64,000 bases of DNA from Bradyrhizobium sp. Y36. GTDB lineage: Bacteria; Pseudomonadota; Alphaproteobacteria; Rhizobiales; Xanthobacteraceae. Within the stretch, counting starts at the first letter, position 1; each line of letters starts with the position of its first letter. The notes beneath the pieces are model-generated. The model was not told the DNA's origin. It made no database searches and worked only from the letters and a program-made list of their open reading frames with translations. The stretch spans positions 372,001 through 436,000 of the forward strand of contig NZ_NWTI01000003.1 in the NCBI RefSeq assembly GCF_002531575.1. The letters are read 5' to 3'. Positions 53,295 through 62,050 of the stretch are shown here, one piece after another. A program made the translations under genes and the position numbers.

Positions 53295-55201
53295 ACATCG
53301 CATCTCCGCAAAAGCCGTTCGATCTCACGACTGCGATCGCCGAGGGCGACATCCGCTGCCTGCTGATGGTGCTCGTGCACGTGACCGGCGACGAGAAGTG
53401 GCTCGAACCGCCCTACCTGCCCAAGCGCGATATCCGCCTCATCCCCGATCCCGAGGCCGGCGTGCCCCGGCAGATCCAGGACGAGATTCGCGCGGCGGTG
53501 GTCAGGCTGTTTGCCGACGGCACGCCGAAGCCTGTCATCACCGATCCCGGCGACGAACTTCTGCTGAAGATGATGCGCGCCTGCCTCGGCGAGAACGTCG
53601 CGCCGGAATATGCGCCGCTGATGCGCGAGGAGATGGGTTTCGTACCGCGTGAGCCGCGATGGACGGTGCGTCCGTCCAACGAGACGCTTGCCGGTCAGCA
53701 TGTGCTGATCGTCGGCGCCGGTGTCTGCGCCATCGCGCTTGGCGTCGCGCTCGGCCAGCTCGGCATCCCCTACACCATCGTCGAGAAGAACGCCGAACTC
53801 GGCGGCACCTGGTGGATCAACCGCTATCCCGGCTGTGGCGTCGACACGCCGAACCACTCCTATTCCTATTCGTTCGGCTCAGGCAATGCGTGGACCCGCT
53901 ACTTCTGCCAGCGCGATGAGCTGCTCGGCTACCTGCTCAAGGTCGCGGACGAATACGGCATCCGCGATCATCTGCGCGTCAACACCGAGCTGACCTCGTC
54001 GCGCTGGGACGACAGCAGGCAGCGCTGGATCTCGACGCTGAAAACCAAGGACGGCGAAGAGACCATCGAATCCACCGCGCTGGTCTCGGCCATCGGCCAG
54101 CTCAACGACCCCTCCCGCGCCCACTTCAAGGGCGAGGAGGACTTCAAGGGAACGATCCTGCATTCGGCGCTGTGGTCGGATGACATCAAGCTCGACGGCA
54201 AGCATGTCGCGGTGATCGGCACCGGCGCAACCTCGATGCAGCTGGTGCCGTCGATCGCTGGCCGCGTCGCCGCGGTGACGGTCTATCAGCGCAGCGCGCA
54301 ATGGGCGCGACCGGTGAAGGGCTATGCCGATCCGATCAGCGAGGGCGCACGCTGGCTGCTGTCGCATCTGCCGTTCTATGTGCAGTGGTACCGCTTCAAC
54401 ATGTTCTGGCGCTACGGCGACGGCTTGCTGCCGTTCCTGCGCAAGGACCCGGCCTGGCCGCACCCCGAGCGCGCGGTCAACAAGGGTAACGACCGGCACC
54501 GCCAGGAGCTGACCGATTTCATCCTGTCGGAACTACAGGGTCGGCCGGACCTGATCGAGAAGTGCGTGCCGACCTATCCGCCCTACGGCAAGCGCATCCT
54601 GCTCGACAACAACTGGTTCAAGACGCTGATGCGAGACAATGTCGAGCTCGTCACTGACACGATCGATCATTTCGACGAGACCGGTATCGTCACCGCCGAC
54701 GGCAAGCACCGCCGCGCCGACATCATCGTGGTCGCCACCGGCTTCAAGGTGACGGAGATGGCGGCCCGCCTCAACATCAGCGGTCGCGACGGCAAGGATT
54801 TGCGGCAGGCCTGGGCCAACGACAATCCGACCGCCTTCCTCGGCCTCACCGTGCCGGGCTTTCCGAACTTCTTCTGCATGCTCGGCCCGAATTCAGGACC
54901 GGCCCATGGCGGCAGCGTCATCTTCCAGTCGGAATGCCAGAGCCGCTACATCTCGGCCTGTCTCGCCGCCATGATCGAGCAAAACCTCGCCGCCATCGAC
55001 GTCCGCCAGGACGTGCTCGACGACTATGTCCGCAAGGTCGACGCCGAGCACGAGGCCATGATCTGGACCCATCCTGGCATGAGCACCTACTACCGCAATT
55101 CGAGCGGCCGGGTGTTTTCGGCGATGCCATGGCGGTTCGTCGATTACTGGCGGATGACGCATGATCCGGATCTGGGGCAGTACAGGCTGACGAAGGGGTA
55201 A
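53291..55201 (+). CDS. Flavin-dependent Baeyer-Villiger-type monooxygenase
   Basis: 636 residues. FAD site GAGVCAIALG near 142, GGTWWINRYPG at 171-181, the class B fingerprint F-x-G-x3-H-x3-W at 285-295 (last position Ser instead of Pro/Asp), and a second Rossmann GTGATSMQ near 310 for NADPH. An N-terminal extension of about 130 residues is also found in the 4-hydroxyacetophenone monooxygenase type. Inserts oxygen beside a ketone to give an ester or lactone. The first motif is GxGxxA rather than GxGxxG. Confidence 0.9.
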   Translation: MNIASPQKPFDLTTAIAEGDIRCLLMVLVHVTGDEKWLEPPYLPKRDIRLIPDPEAGVPRQIQDEIRAAVVRLFADGTPKPVITDPGDELLLKMMRACLGENVAPEYAPLMREEMGFVPREPRWTVRPSNETLAGQHVLIVGAGVCAIALGVALGQLGIPYTIVEKNAELGGTWWINRYPGCGVDTPNHSYSYSFGSGNAWTRYFCQRDELLGYLLKVADEYGIRDHLRVNTELTSSRWDDSRQRWISTLKTKDGEETIESTALVSAIGQLNDPSRAHFKGEEDFKGTILHSALWSDDIKLDGKHVAVIGTGATSMQLVPSIAGRVAAVTVYQRSAQWARPVKGYADPISEGARWLLSHLPFYVQWYRFNMFWRYGDGLLPFLRKDPAWPHPERAVNKGNDRHRQELTDFILSELQGRPDLIEKCVPTYPPYGKRILLDNNWFKTLMRDNVELVTDTIDHFDETGIVTADGKHRRADIIVVATGFKVTEMAARLNISGRDGKDLRQAWANDNPTAFLGLTVPGFPNFFCMLGPNSGPAHGGSVIFQSECQSRYISACLAAMIEQNLAAIDVRQDVLDDYVRKVDAEHEAMIWTHPGMSTYYRNSSGRVFSAMPWRFVDYWRMTHDPDLGQYRLTKG

Positions 55202-55250
55202 GTCACCGCTGCCGATCCGCTGTGGCGATTGCACCTCGCTGTCACCACGC

Positions 55251-55329
55251 CGTCATTGCGAGCGCAACGAAGCAACCAGGATCTTTCCGCGGAGGGACTC
55301 TGGATCGCTTCGCTGCGCGCGCTTTGACG
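55251..55329. repeat. Imperfect palindromic intergenic repeat
   Basis: CGTCATTGCGAGCGCAACGA at 55251 onward is mirrored by CTGGATCGCTTCGCTGCGCG... ending TTTGACG at 55329. Same style as an intergenic element widespread in Bradyrhizobium. Lies between the convergent monooxygenase and alanine dehydrogenase genes. Confidence 0.65.
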
Positions 55330-55342
55330 GGAGCGGCGGCCC

Positions 55343-56458
55343 CTACGCCGCCAGCCCGCTCTCGACCGGGGCAAACTCCAGCCCGAGACTTTCCGCCACC
55401 GCTTTGTGGGTAATCCGCCCGCGATGGACGTTCAGCCCGTTGCGCAAATGCGGATTCTCCAGCACCGCCGCAAAGCCCTTGTTCGCCAGCATCAGGCCGA
55501 ACGGCAGCGTCGCATTGTTCAGGCCCTGGCTCGAGGTCACCGGCACGGCGCCCGGCATGTTGGCGACGCAATAGTGAACGACGCCGTCGACCTCATAGGT
55601 CGGATCGGTATGCGTGGTCGCGTGCGAAGTCTCGAAACAGCCGCCCTGGTCGATTGCGACGTCGACCAGCACGGCGCCGGGCGGCATCGATGTCAGCATC
55701 GCGCGCGTGACGAGCTTCGGCGCGCTGGCGCCGGGCACCAGCACGGCGCCGATCACAACGTCGGCGGCGAACACCTCCTCCTCGACCGATTCGATGGTCG
55801 AGAAGCGGGTACGCACGCGTCCGGCAAAGAGATCGTCGAGCTCGCGCAGGCGCGGAATCGAACGGTCGATCACGGTGACTTCGGCACCGAGGCCCGCGGC
55901 CATGCGTGCCGCCTGCGTTCCGACCACGCCACCGCCGAGCACAACCACGCGCGCGGGCTGCACGCCGGGCACGCCGCCCAGCAGCAGTCCGCGGCCACCG
56001 GCCGAGCGCCTGAGCGCGGCGCCGGCGGCCTCGATGGCGAGGCGGCCGGCGACTTCGCTCATCGGCGCGAGCAGCGGGAGGTGACCGCCCGCGTCCGTGA
56101 CGGTCTCATAGGCGATCGCGGTGCAGCCGGAGGCAAGCAGGCCCTTGGCCTGCTCCGGATCCGGCGCAAGATGAAGATAGGTAAACAGAATCTGGCCTTC
56201 GCGGAGCTGAGCCCACTCGCTCTTCTGCGGCTCCTTCACCTTCACGATCATGTCCGATCTGGCGAAGACATCGCGGGCGCTCTCGGCAATGGCGGCCCCT
56301 GCCCGCCGATACACCTCGTCGGACGCGCCGATGCCGGCGCCGGCGCCGGTCTCGACCGTCACCTGATGCCCGGCCGCGACGTATTCACGGACGGCGCCCG
56401 GCGTAAGCCCGACGCGATATTCCTGCACCTTGATCTCCCTGGGAACACCGACGCGCAT
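55343..56458 (-). CDS. ald: Alanine dehydrogenase
   Basis: 371 residues, normal for Ald. The N-terminus [20 protein letters not shown] is diagnostic; catalytic Lys in [11 protein letters not shown], His in YLHLAP, NAD site [16 protein letters not shown]. Reversible NAD-dependent deamination of L-alanine to pyruvate, linked to alanine/ammonium metabolism in rhizobia. ATG 56458 has AAGGAG upstream. Divergent from an Lrp-type gene, the usual arrangement for AldR control. Confidence 0.95.
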   Translation of the reverse strand: MRVGVPREIKVQEYRVGLTPGAVREYVAAGHQVTVETGAGAGIGASDEVYRRAGAAIAESARDVFARSDMIVKVKEPQKSEWAQLREGQILFTYLHLAPDPEQAKGLLASGCTAIAYETVTDAGGHLPLLAPMSEVAGRLAIEAAGAALRRSAGGRGLLLGGVPGVQPARVVVLGGGVVGTQAARMAAGLGAEVTVIDRSIPRLRELDDLFAGRVRTRFSTIESVEEEVFAADVVIGAVLVPGASAPKLVTRAMLTSMPPGAVLVDVAIDQGGCFETSHATTHTDPTYEVDGVVHYCVANMPGAVPVTSSQGLNNATLPFGLMLANKGFAAVLENPHLRNGLNVHRGRITHKAVAESLGLEFAPVESGLAA

Positions 56459-56601
56459 CCTGAGCTCCTTCGCCAACGCATTGATTCCGCTCCTCATCGT
56501 AGCGACGGGGCCGGTTTGGTTTCGTGCAAATATCCGCTAGTTTCGGCAGGCCCGCGCCGGTTTCCGGCGCCGAGCCGCCCTTTCACGCTGGAAACGAAAC
56601 C

Positions 56602-57081
56602 TTGGCCCTCGACCGGAAAGACCTCGCGATCCTCGCGGAACTCACGACCAATGCGCGTGCCAGTCACACCGAGCTTGCCAACAAGGTCGGGCTATCCAGC
56701 ACGGCGCTGGCGCGGCGGCAGAAGGCGCTCGAGGACGACGGCTACATCGAGGCCTACCAGGCTGCGCTCGACCTCACCCGGTTCGGCCTCACCACCACCG
56801 TGCTGGTGCGCATCGCGCTGGAAAGCCAGAGTGACGAGGCGCTGAAGGCCTTCGAAGCGGAGGTGGTGAAATGCCCTTCCGTCGTACGCTGCTTCCTGAT
56901 GTCGGGGACTGACGACTACATCCTCATCGTGCTCGCCCGCGACATCCAGGATTTCGAGCGCATCCACCGCACCGAGCTGTCCCGCCTGCCGCGCGTCGCG
57001 CGCGTGCAATCGAGCTTCGCCCTGCGCGAGATCGTCAACCGCGCGGTACCGATTGTGGTGTTCGGCGAGGCGAAGCGCTAG
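56602..57081 (+). CDS. Lrp/AsnC-family transcriptional regulator (AldR-like)
   Basis: 159 residues from TTG 56602, which gives the usual family length (LALDRKDLAILAELTTNARA); a GTG at 56524 would add 26 low-complexity residues. HTH around ASHTELANKVGLSSTALARR, then a RAM effector domain (VVRCFLMSGTDDYILIVLAR). Probably senses alanine or another amino acid and regulates ald. Confidence 0.88.
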   Translation: MALDRKDLAILAELTTNARASHTELANKVGLSSTALARRQKALEDDGYIEAYQAALDLTRFGLTTTVLVRIALESQSDEALKAFEAEVVKCPSVVRCFLMSGTDDYILIVLARDIQDFERIHRTELSRLPRVARVQSSFALREIVNRAVPIVVFGEAKR

Positions 57082-57100
57082 CCGGGCTCATCCGGCGCCG

Positions 57101-57118
57101 CTGTCATCGAACTGTCAT
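57101..57118 (+). promoter_or_regulatory. Pho-box-like tandem repeat upstream of the decarboxylase gene
   Basis: CTGTCAT-CGAA-CTGTCAT: two perfect CTGTCAT heptamers four bases apart (period 11), the architecture of PhoB boxes. The exact 11-base unit CTGTCATCGAA occurs twice (57101-57122). It ends about 40 bases before the start codon. The spacer is less AT-rich than the enterobacterial consensus. Confidence 0.6.
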
Positions 57119-57134
57119 CGAATGTGCCGAGAGC

Positions 57135-57149
57135 TGTGCATCTTGCACA
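57135..57149. promoter_or_regulatory. TGTGCA-TCT-TGCACA palindrome in the decarboxylase leader
   Basis: Perfect 6-bp arms (57135-57140 and 57144-57149), ending 13 bases before ATG 57163, so it would lie near the transcription start or form a small hairpin ahead of the ribosome-binding site. Confidence 0.35.
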
Positions 57150-57162
57150 TTCGGGACAGGCC

Positions 57163-59520
57163 ATGGACTATTTCAAGCGCTTCAACTTTCTGTTCGCCGC
57201 ACCCATGTTCGACGCCGACGATCTCGAAGGCGTCCGCTTCAACCAGATCATCGAGGAGATCCAGCGCTCCGGCTTCGAGGTGGTCCGGGCCCGCAAGCTG
57301 GAGGACGCCGAGATGGCGGTGCAGACCGATGCCGCGATCGGCTGCATGGTGGTGGACTGGGGCAAAAAGGGCCTCGAAGGCAAGACCTCGGCGCTGATCA
57401 ATCTGATGCGCCGCCGCGGCCTCGACTTCCCGATCATCCTCCTGATCCGGCGCAAGCGGTTTGAGGACCTGCCGGTCGAGGTGCTCGATTTCATCGACGG
57501 CTATGTCTTCCTGTCCGAGGAGACGCCGACCTTCATCGCCAAGAATCTGATCAGCCGGCTCAAGCAATACGCCGAGACGCTGAAGACACCGTTCTTCGGG
57601 GCGCTGGTCGACTATGCCGAGGAAGGCAACCAGCTCTGGACCTGTCCGGGCCACAATGGCGGCGTGTTCTACAACCGCAGCCCGATCGGCCGGGTCTTCG
57701 TCGAGCATCTCGGCGAATCCGTGTTCCGCGACGATCTCGACAATTCCGTGCTGGACCTCGGCGACCTCCTCACCCATGAAGGCCCGGCCCTGAAGGCGCA
57801 GAAGGAAGCCGCGGCGATCTTCGGCGCGGAGAAGACCTATTTCGTGCTCAACGGCACCTCGACCTCGAACAAGGTCGCGCTCGGCGCCCTCGTCACCGAC
57901 GGCGATCTCGTGCTGTTCGACCGCAACAACCACAAGGCCGCCCATCATGGCGCGCTGATGATCAATGGCGGCATTCCGGTCTACGTCCCGACAGTCCGCA
58001 ACGCCTGGGGCCTGATCGGCCCGATGCGCTGGGACGTCCTCGACGAAAAGGCCCTGCGCGAGGCAATCCGCAACCATCCGCTCGTCACAGACAAGGACGC
58101 CTGGCGCAAGGAACGGCCATTCCGCGTCGCCGTGGTCGAGCAATGCACCTATGACGGCTCGATCCACAGCGCCGAGATGATCATCAAGCGCATCGGCCAT
58201 CTCTGCGAATATATCCTGTTCGACGAGGCCTGGGCCGGCTTCATGAAATTCCACCCGCTCTACGCCGGCCGCTTTGCCATGGGCCTTGCCAATCTCTCCC
58301 CGGAAGCACCGGGCATCATCGCGACGCAATCGACCCACAAGCAGCTTGCGAGCTTTTCGCAGGCCTCACAGATCCACATCAAGGACCGCCACATCCGTGG
58401 CCAGAAACGACGCGTCGAACACCGCCGCTTCAACGAAAGCTTCATGCAGCACGCTTCCACGTCCCCATTCTATCCATTGTTCGCCTCTCTCGACGTCGGC
58501 GCGCAGATGATGAAGGGCCGCTCCGGCGAAGTGCTGTGGGACGACACGATCCGCCTCGGCATCGAGCTGCGCAAGAAGATCCGCGCGATGCGACGGGAGT
58601 TCGAGGAGAAGGAGCAGAATCCCGATCGTCGCTGGTTCTTCGAACCCTTCGTTCCCGACCGGGTCGCCATCCCCGACGTCAGCCGCCCGGGCGCCGTGCA
58701 CAACGTCGCCTGGGAGACGCTCTCAACCGACGAGCTCGCCACCAATCCCGCGCTGTGGCAACTCTCTCCGGATACCAACTGGCACGGCTTTCCCGATCTC
58801 GCGGAAGGCTTTGCCATGACCGATCCGAACAAGCTGACGCTGCTCACCCCCGGGTTCGACCGTGCGACCGGCGCCTATGCCGAGCACGGCATCCCCGCAC
58901 CCGTTGTCGCCCAATATTTGCGCGAGAACCGCATCGTCCCCGAGAAGAACGACCTCAATTCCCTGCTGTTCCTGCTGACGCCCGGTGTCGAGGCGAGCAA
59001 GGCCGGCACGCTGATCTCCGGCCTCGTCGCATTCAAGAGGCTGCATGACGACAATGCGCTGCTGGCGGACGCGATCCCGGAATTCCACCAGCGGCGGCAG
59101 GCGCGCTATGCTGGTGTGCGGCTACGCGACCTCTGCGGCGACATGCATCGCTTCTTCCGCGGCGCCAATGTCAGCATGCTCCAGGCGAAGCAATTCATGC
59201 CTGAGCACATGCCCGAGATCGCGATGTCGCCCCGCGATGCCGCGCGCTATCTGTTCCGCAACGACGTCGACTATCTGCCGATCGAGGCGATCACGGGACG
59301 CATCGCCACCACGCCTTTCGTGGTCTATCCGCCCGGCATCGCCACCATCGTGCCCGGCGAGCGCCTGACCGAGCGGGCCAAACCGATGATCGATTACCTC
59401 AAGATGTTCGAGACCTGCTTCAACACGTTTCCCGGCTTCGACGTCGAGATCCAGGGCGTCTACAAGGAGGTCGATGCGAGCGGTCGCATTGGACTCTATA
59501 CTTACGTCGTTGCCGAGTAG
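57163..59520 (+). CDS. Large PLP-dependent Orn/Lys/Arg decarboxylase
   Basis: 785 residues, fold-type I, with a receiver-like N-terminal wing domain (about 1-130), PLP core and C-terminal domain. PLP Lys393 in ATQSTHKQLASFSQAS; FNRNNHKAAHHGA and YILFDEAWAGFMKFHP (cofactor Asp) match the SpeF/AdiA/LdcC group. Decarboxylates a basic amino acid to a polyamine or agmatine. Which amino acid is not readable; the length is slightly above typical (710-755). ATG 57163 starts the MDYFKRFNFLF wing domain. A Pho-box-like repeat lies upstream. Confidence 0.92.
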   Translation: MDYFKRFNFLFAAPMFDADDLEGVRFNQIIEEIQRSGFEVVRARKLEDAEMAVQTDAAIGCMVVDWGKKGLEGKTSALINLMRRRGLDFPIILLIRRKRFEDLPVEVLDFIDGYVFLSEETPTFIAKNLISRLKQYAETLKTPFFGALVDYAEEGNQLWTCPGHNGGVFYNRSPIGRVFVEHLGESVFRDDLDNSVLDLGDLLTHEGPALKAQKEAAAIFGAEKTYFVLNGTSTSNKVALGALVTDGDLVLFDRNNHKAAHHGALMINGGIPVYVPTVRNAWGLIGPMRWDVLDEKALREAIRNHPLVTDKDAWRKERPFRVAVVEQCTYDGSIHSAEMIIKRIGHLCEYILFDEAWAGFMKFHPLYAGRFAMGLANLSPEAPGIIATQSTHKQLASFSQASQIHIKDRHIRGQKRRVEHRRFNESFMQHASTSPFYPLFASLDVGAQMMKGRSGEVLWDDTIRLGIELRKKIRAMRREFEEKEQNPDRRWFFEPFVPDRVAIPDVSRPGAVHNVAWETLSTDELATNPALWQLSPDTNWHGFPDLAEGFAMTDPNKLTLLTPGFDRATGAYAEHGIPAPVVAQYLRENRIVPEKNDLNSLLFLLTPGVEASKAGTLISGLVAFKRLHDDNALLADAIPEFHQRRQARYAGVRLRDLCGDMHRFFRGANVSMLQAKQFMPEHMPEIAMSPRDAARYLFRNDVDYLPIEAITGRIATTPFVVYPPGIATIVPGERLTERAKPMIDYLKMFETCFNTFPGFDVEIQGVYKEVDASGRIGLYTYVVAE

Positions 59521-59526
59521 GTGCCG

Positions 59527-60102
59527 ATGAGCGAAACAGCCGTGCGCGCGGGTGACGAACCCGTCCTGGTCAGGCCGTCACGCGAGAGCGACGTCGAAGC
59601 GATGCTGGCGATCTACCGCCATCACGTCCGCAATGGGGTGTCGCGCGATGTCGAGGGAACCGGCGCACCCGAGCCGGACGATTTGCGCGACCGGCGCAAG
59701 AACCTGAGGCAGACCCGCCTGCCGCATCTGGTCGCCACCTTTCGCGGCGAGGTGGTCGGCTATGCCTACGCCGTGCTGTTCCGCAAGCGACCAGCCTATC
59801 GCTACACGGCCAAGCACTCGATCTACGTCCATCACGCCCATCTCGGCCGCGGGGTTGGGCGGCTGCTGCTGCAGGAATTGATCGACGCCTGCGCGGCGGC
59901 CGGCTTCCGCCAGATGATCGGCTATATCGATGCGGACAACGCGCCCTCGCTGGCGCTGCACGAGAAGTTCGGCTTTGCGCGCACTGGGCTGCTCTGCGGC
60001 GTCGCCTATCGCCACGGCCGCTGGTCCGACACCGTCATGGTGCAGCGCTCGCTCGGCGCGGGCGTCACCGCGCCGCCGCCGGCAACGACACCCGGCCGGT
60101 AG
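59527..60102 (+). CDS. GNAT N-acetyltransferase (phosphinothricin acetyltransferase family)
   Basis: 191 residues. VRPSRESDVEAMLAIYRHHV at the start and the acetyl-CoA loop SIYVHHAHLGRGVGRLLLQE near 100, then DADNAPSLALHEKFGF and GRWSDTVMVQR: PAT/YncA-type family. These acetylate amino groups of amino-acid analogues or methionine derivatives. Starts six bases after the decarboxylase stop (ATG 59527, alternative GTG 59521), so co-transcribed; it could modify a polyamine or related amine (inference). Confidence 0.88.
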   Translation: MSETAVRAGDEPVLVRPSRESDVEAMLAIYRHHVRNGVSRDVEGTGAPEPDDLRDRRKNLRQTRLPHLVATFRGEVVGYAYAVLFRKRPAYRYTAKHSIYVHHAHLGRGVGRLLLQELIDACAAAGFRQMIGYIDADNAPSLALHEKFGFARTGLLCGVAYRHGRWSDTVMVQRSLGAGVTAPPPATTPGR

Positions 60103-60105
60103 GCC

Positions 60106-60318
60106 CTACGAGGGAAAGTCAGCCGGTCTGACGTGGATGCGATCGGCATGCAGCGACCAGTGACACAACGCCTGGTCCTTGCAAAACCGCGCCTTCGCCC
60201 GCTCCCTGGCCTCGTCCTCGTCGGCGGCGTCGATCTCGAGCGTGCCCTGACAGACCTCGCTCTGCCGGCCGTACTCCCCGAGCACGTCCTTCATGAACCT
60301 GACGACATAAGTGGACAT
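60106..60318 (-). CDS. Conserved small cytoplasmic protein of unknown function
   Basis: 70 residues, acidic/helical in the middle (EIDAADEDEARERAKARFCK), with HWSLHADRIHVRPADF at the end. No known motif. The ATG at 60318 has a strong AGGAGG six bases upstream, which supports expression. Directly before the Shine-Dalgarno lies TGCTGCC-CC-GGCAGCA (60328-60343), a hairpin abutting the ribosome-binding site. Converges with the acetyltransferase gene, three bases between stops. Confidence 0.7.
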   Translation of the reverse strand: MSTYVVRFMKDVLGEYGRQSEVCQGTLEIDAADEDEARERAKARFCKDQALCHWSLHADRIHVRPADFPS

Positions 60319-60436
60319 GGGACCTCCTGCTGCCCCGGCAGCACTCTAATCCCATTTAGGCTCTTGGGGGATGGAGATTTTGACGCGGATCAAGGACAGC
60401 GAGGTTCCCGCTGCCCATTCAGGCAGCAGTCCGAGC

Positions 60437-60886
60437 TTATGCGGTTATGTCGAGCAGCGACTTTTCCGTCTCGGAATAGGCCTGAATGACCTTCGCATTG
60501 GCAATGAAGCTGTACTTTGCGGCCGCCAGTTGAGCGAACTCGTTGGCGATATCGACATTCGGCGCTGCGACCAGACCATCCTGGTTTGCGAAGGGAGCGC
60601 CTGGATCGGATTGTGCGGTATAGCTCGGCGAAACCGTCGATACGGTCGCGATCGTGCCGCCGGGCGTCGAGCCGCTCGATTGGGAGACCTGATCGACGCG
60701 CAACGGCACGTAAGCCGCGGGAAACGTCGGAGCGATGCCCGAACCCGCTGTCACGGCCGATGAGCTCGATCCGGCCGACGCCGGCAGCGGGCCGGTCGTC
60801 TGAACGTTGGCGATGTTGCTCGCGGCAACGTTCACACGCAAACTCGCCGCAGAAAGTCCGGATGTCGCAATCGAGAATATGCTCAT
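60437..60886 (-). CDS. Flagellar basal-body rod-type protein (FlgC-like), orphan
   Basis: 149 residues. N-terminal rod motif SGLSAASLRVNVAASNIANV (the flg_bb_rod signature) and a C-terminal helix ANEFAQLAAAKYSFIANAKV ending LLDITA, as in FlgB/FlgC-type rod proteins. The middle is Ser/Ala/Gly-rich and low-complexity. No other flagellar gene lies in the window, so it may be an accessory paralogue rather than the structural FlgC. ATG 60886 chosen. The gap on its left (60319-60436) shows only the hairpin noted above. Confidence 0.75.
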   Translation of the reverse strand: MSIFSIATSGLSAASLRVNVAASNIANVQTTGPLPASAGSSSSAVTAGSGIAPTFPAAYVPLRVDQVSQSSGSTPGGTIATVSTVSPSYTAQSDPGAPFANQDGLVAAPNVDIANEFAQLAAAKYSFIANAKVIQAYSETEKSLLDITA

Positions 60887-61000
60887 GGACTTTCGATTAC
60901 AGGACAAGTGATACGCGTTCATTGCCCCGATCGATAAGATGCGGCGCTTTGCCTTTCCGTCGCGGTAACCAACGATCGGAGCGCGCTGACCTCTGCGCCG

Positions 61001-62050
61001 CTACCCCGGCATCACCCCGAAGGCCTGCTTGAAACGGGCCGCGTAAGCCGGCCAGACCTCGGGATTGATGATGCGCGGCGGGCGCTTGCCGTCGAGCGTG
61101 TCCAGCACCTGCTCGGCCGCGATGCGGCCCATGTTCTGGCGTGCTTCGACGGTCACGCCCGCGGTGTGCGGGCTCGCCAGCACATTGTCGAACTGGAGCA
61201 GCGGATGCTCCGGTGGCGGCGGCTCCTTGGACCAGACGTCGAGGCCGGCGCCGGCGATGCGCTTGTCGCGCAGCGCTTGGAGCAGTGCATCCTCGTCGTG
61301 GATGAAGCCGCGCGCCGTGGTGATGAAGTAGGCATGCGGCTGCATCAGCGCAAACTCGCGCGTGCTGATCATGTTGCGGCTGCCCTTGTCGAGCGGACAG
61401 GAGATCGAAACGAAATCGGCGCGGCGCAACAGCTCGTCGAGCTCGACCTTCTCGCCGCCCCGCTCGGCCATCACCTCGGCGGACAGATAGGGGTCATAGG
61501 CCAGCACCTTCATGCCGAGCAGCCCCTTGCACAGGGCGGCAATGCGGCGGCCGACATTGCCGAGACCGATGATGCCGACGGTCTTGTGCTCGACCTCGTT
61601 GCCGACGAGGTCGTTGCGGTTGACGTTGGCTTCCCGGCGCAGGCGGCGATCGGACTGGATGATGCGCTTGGACAGCGTCAGCATCATCGCCAGCGCATGC
61701 TCGGCCACCGAATGGGCGTTGCCGCCGGACTGGTTGACGACCAGTACCCCCGCATTGGTGCAGGCCTCGACATCGACGGGGTCGAAGCCCGCGCCGTTGC
61801 TGGAGACCAGCAGCAGGTTCGGCGTCCGCTTCAGCAGGGCGGCATCGACATGGAAATGCGGAGCAAGCTCGTCGCGGGCCGCGCCGATCTGGTAGACATG
61901 CGCCGCGCTCAGGATCGGCGCGTAGACATCTTCGGGGCTCTCGTTCTCGATGCGATCGAGCCGAACGTCAGGCCGCGCCTTCAGGATGTCGACATAGATC
62001 GGATTGGCCAGGTATTTGACGTAGAAGACGCGCTTGCTATTGACGGACAT
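61001..62050 (-). CDS. D-isomer-specific 2-hydroxyacid dehydrogenase
   Basis: 349 residues. NAD site VGIIGLGNVGRRIAALC near 160; catalytic Arg in TTARGFIHDEDAL, Glu in KEPPPPEHPLL and His in ASPHTAGVTVEAR, all as in the SerA/FDH family. Lacks the ACT domain of long SerA. Reversibly oxidises a 2-hydroxy acid. Divergent from a sulfopyruvate-decarboxylase-like pair, so a sulfolactate-type or other 2-hydroxyacid substrate is possible (inference). Confidence 0.88.
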   Translation of the reverse strand: MSVNSKRVFYVKYLANPIYVDILKARPDVRLDRIENESPEDVYAPILSAAHVYQIGAARDELAPHFHVDAALLKRTPNLLLVSSNGAGFDPVDVEACTNAGVLVVNQSGGNAHSVAEHALAMMLTLSKRIIQSDRRLRREANVNRNDLVGNEVEHKTVGIIGLGNVGRRIAALCKGLLGMKVLAYDPYLSAEVMAERGGEKVELDELLRRADFVSISCPLDKGSRNMISTREFALMQPHAYFITTARGFIHDEDALLQALRDKRIAGAGLDVWSKEPPPPEHPLLQFDNVLASPHTAGVTVEARQNMGRIAAEQVLDTLDGKRPPRIINPEVWPAYAARFKQAFGVMPG

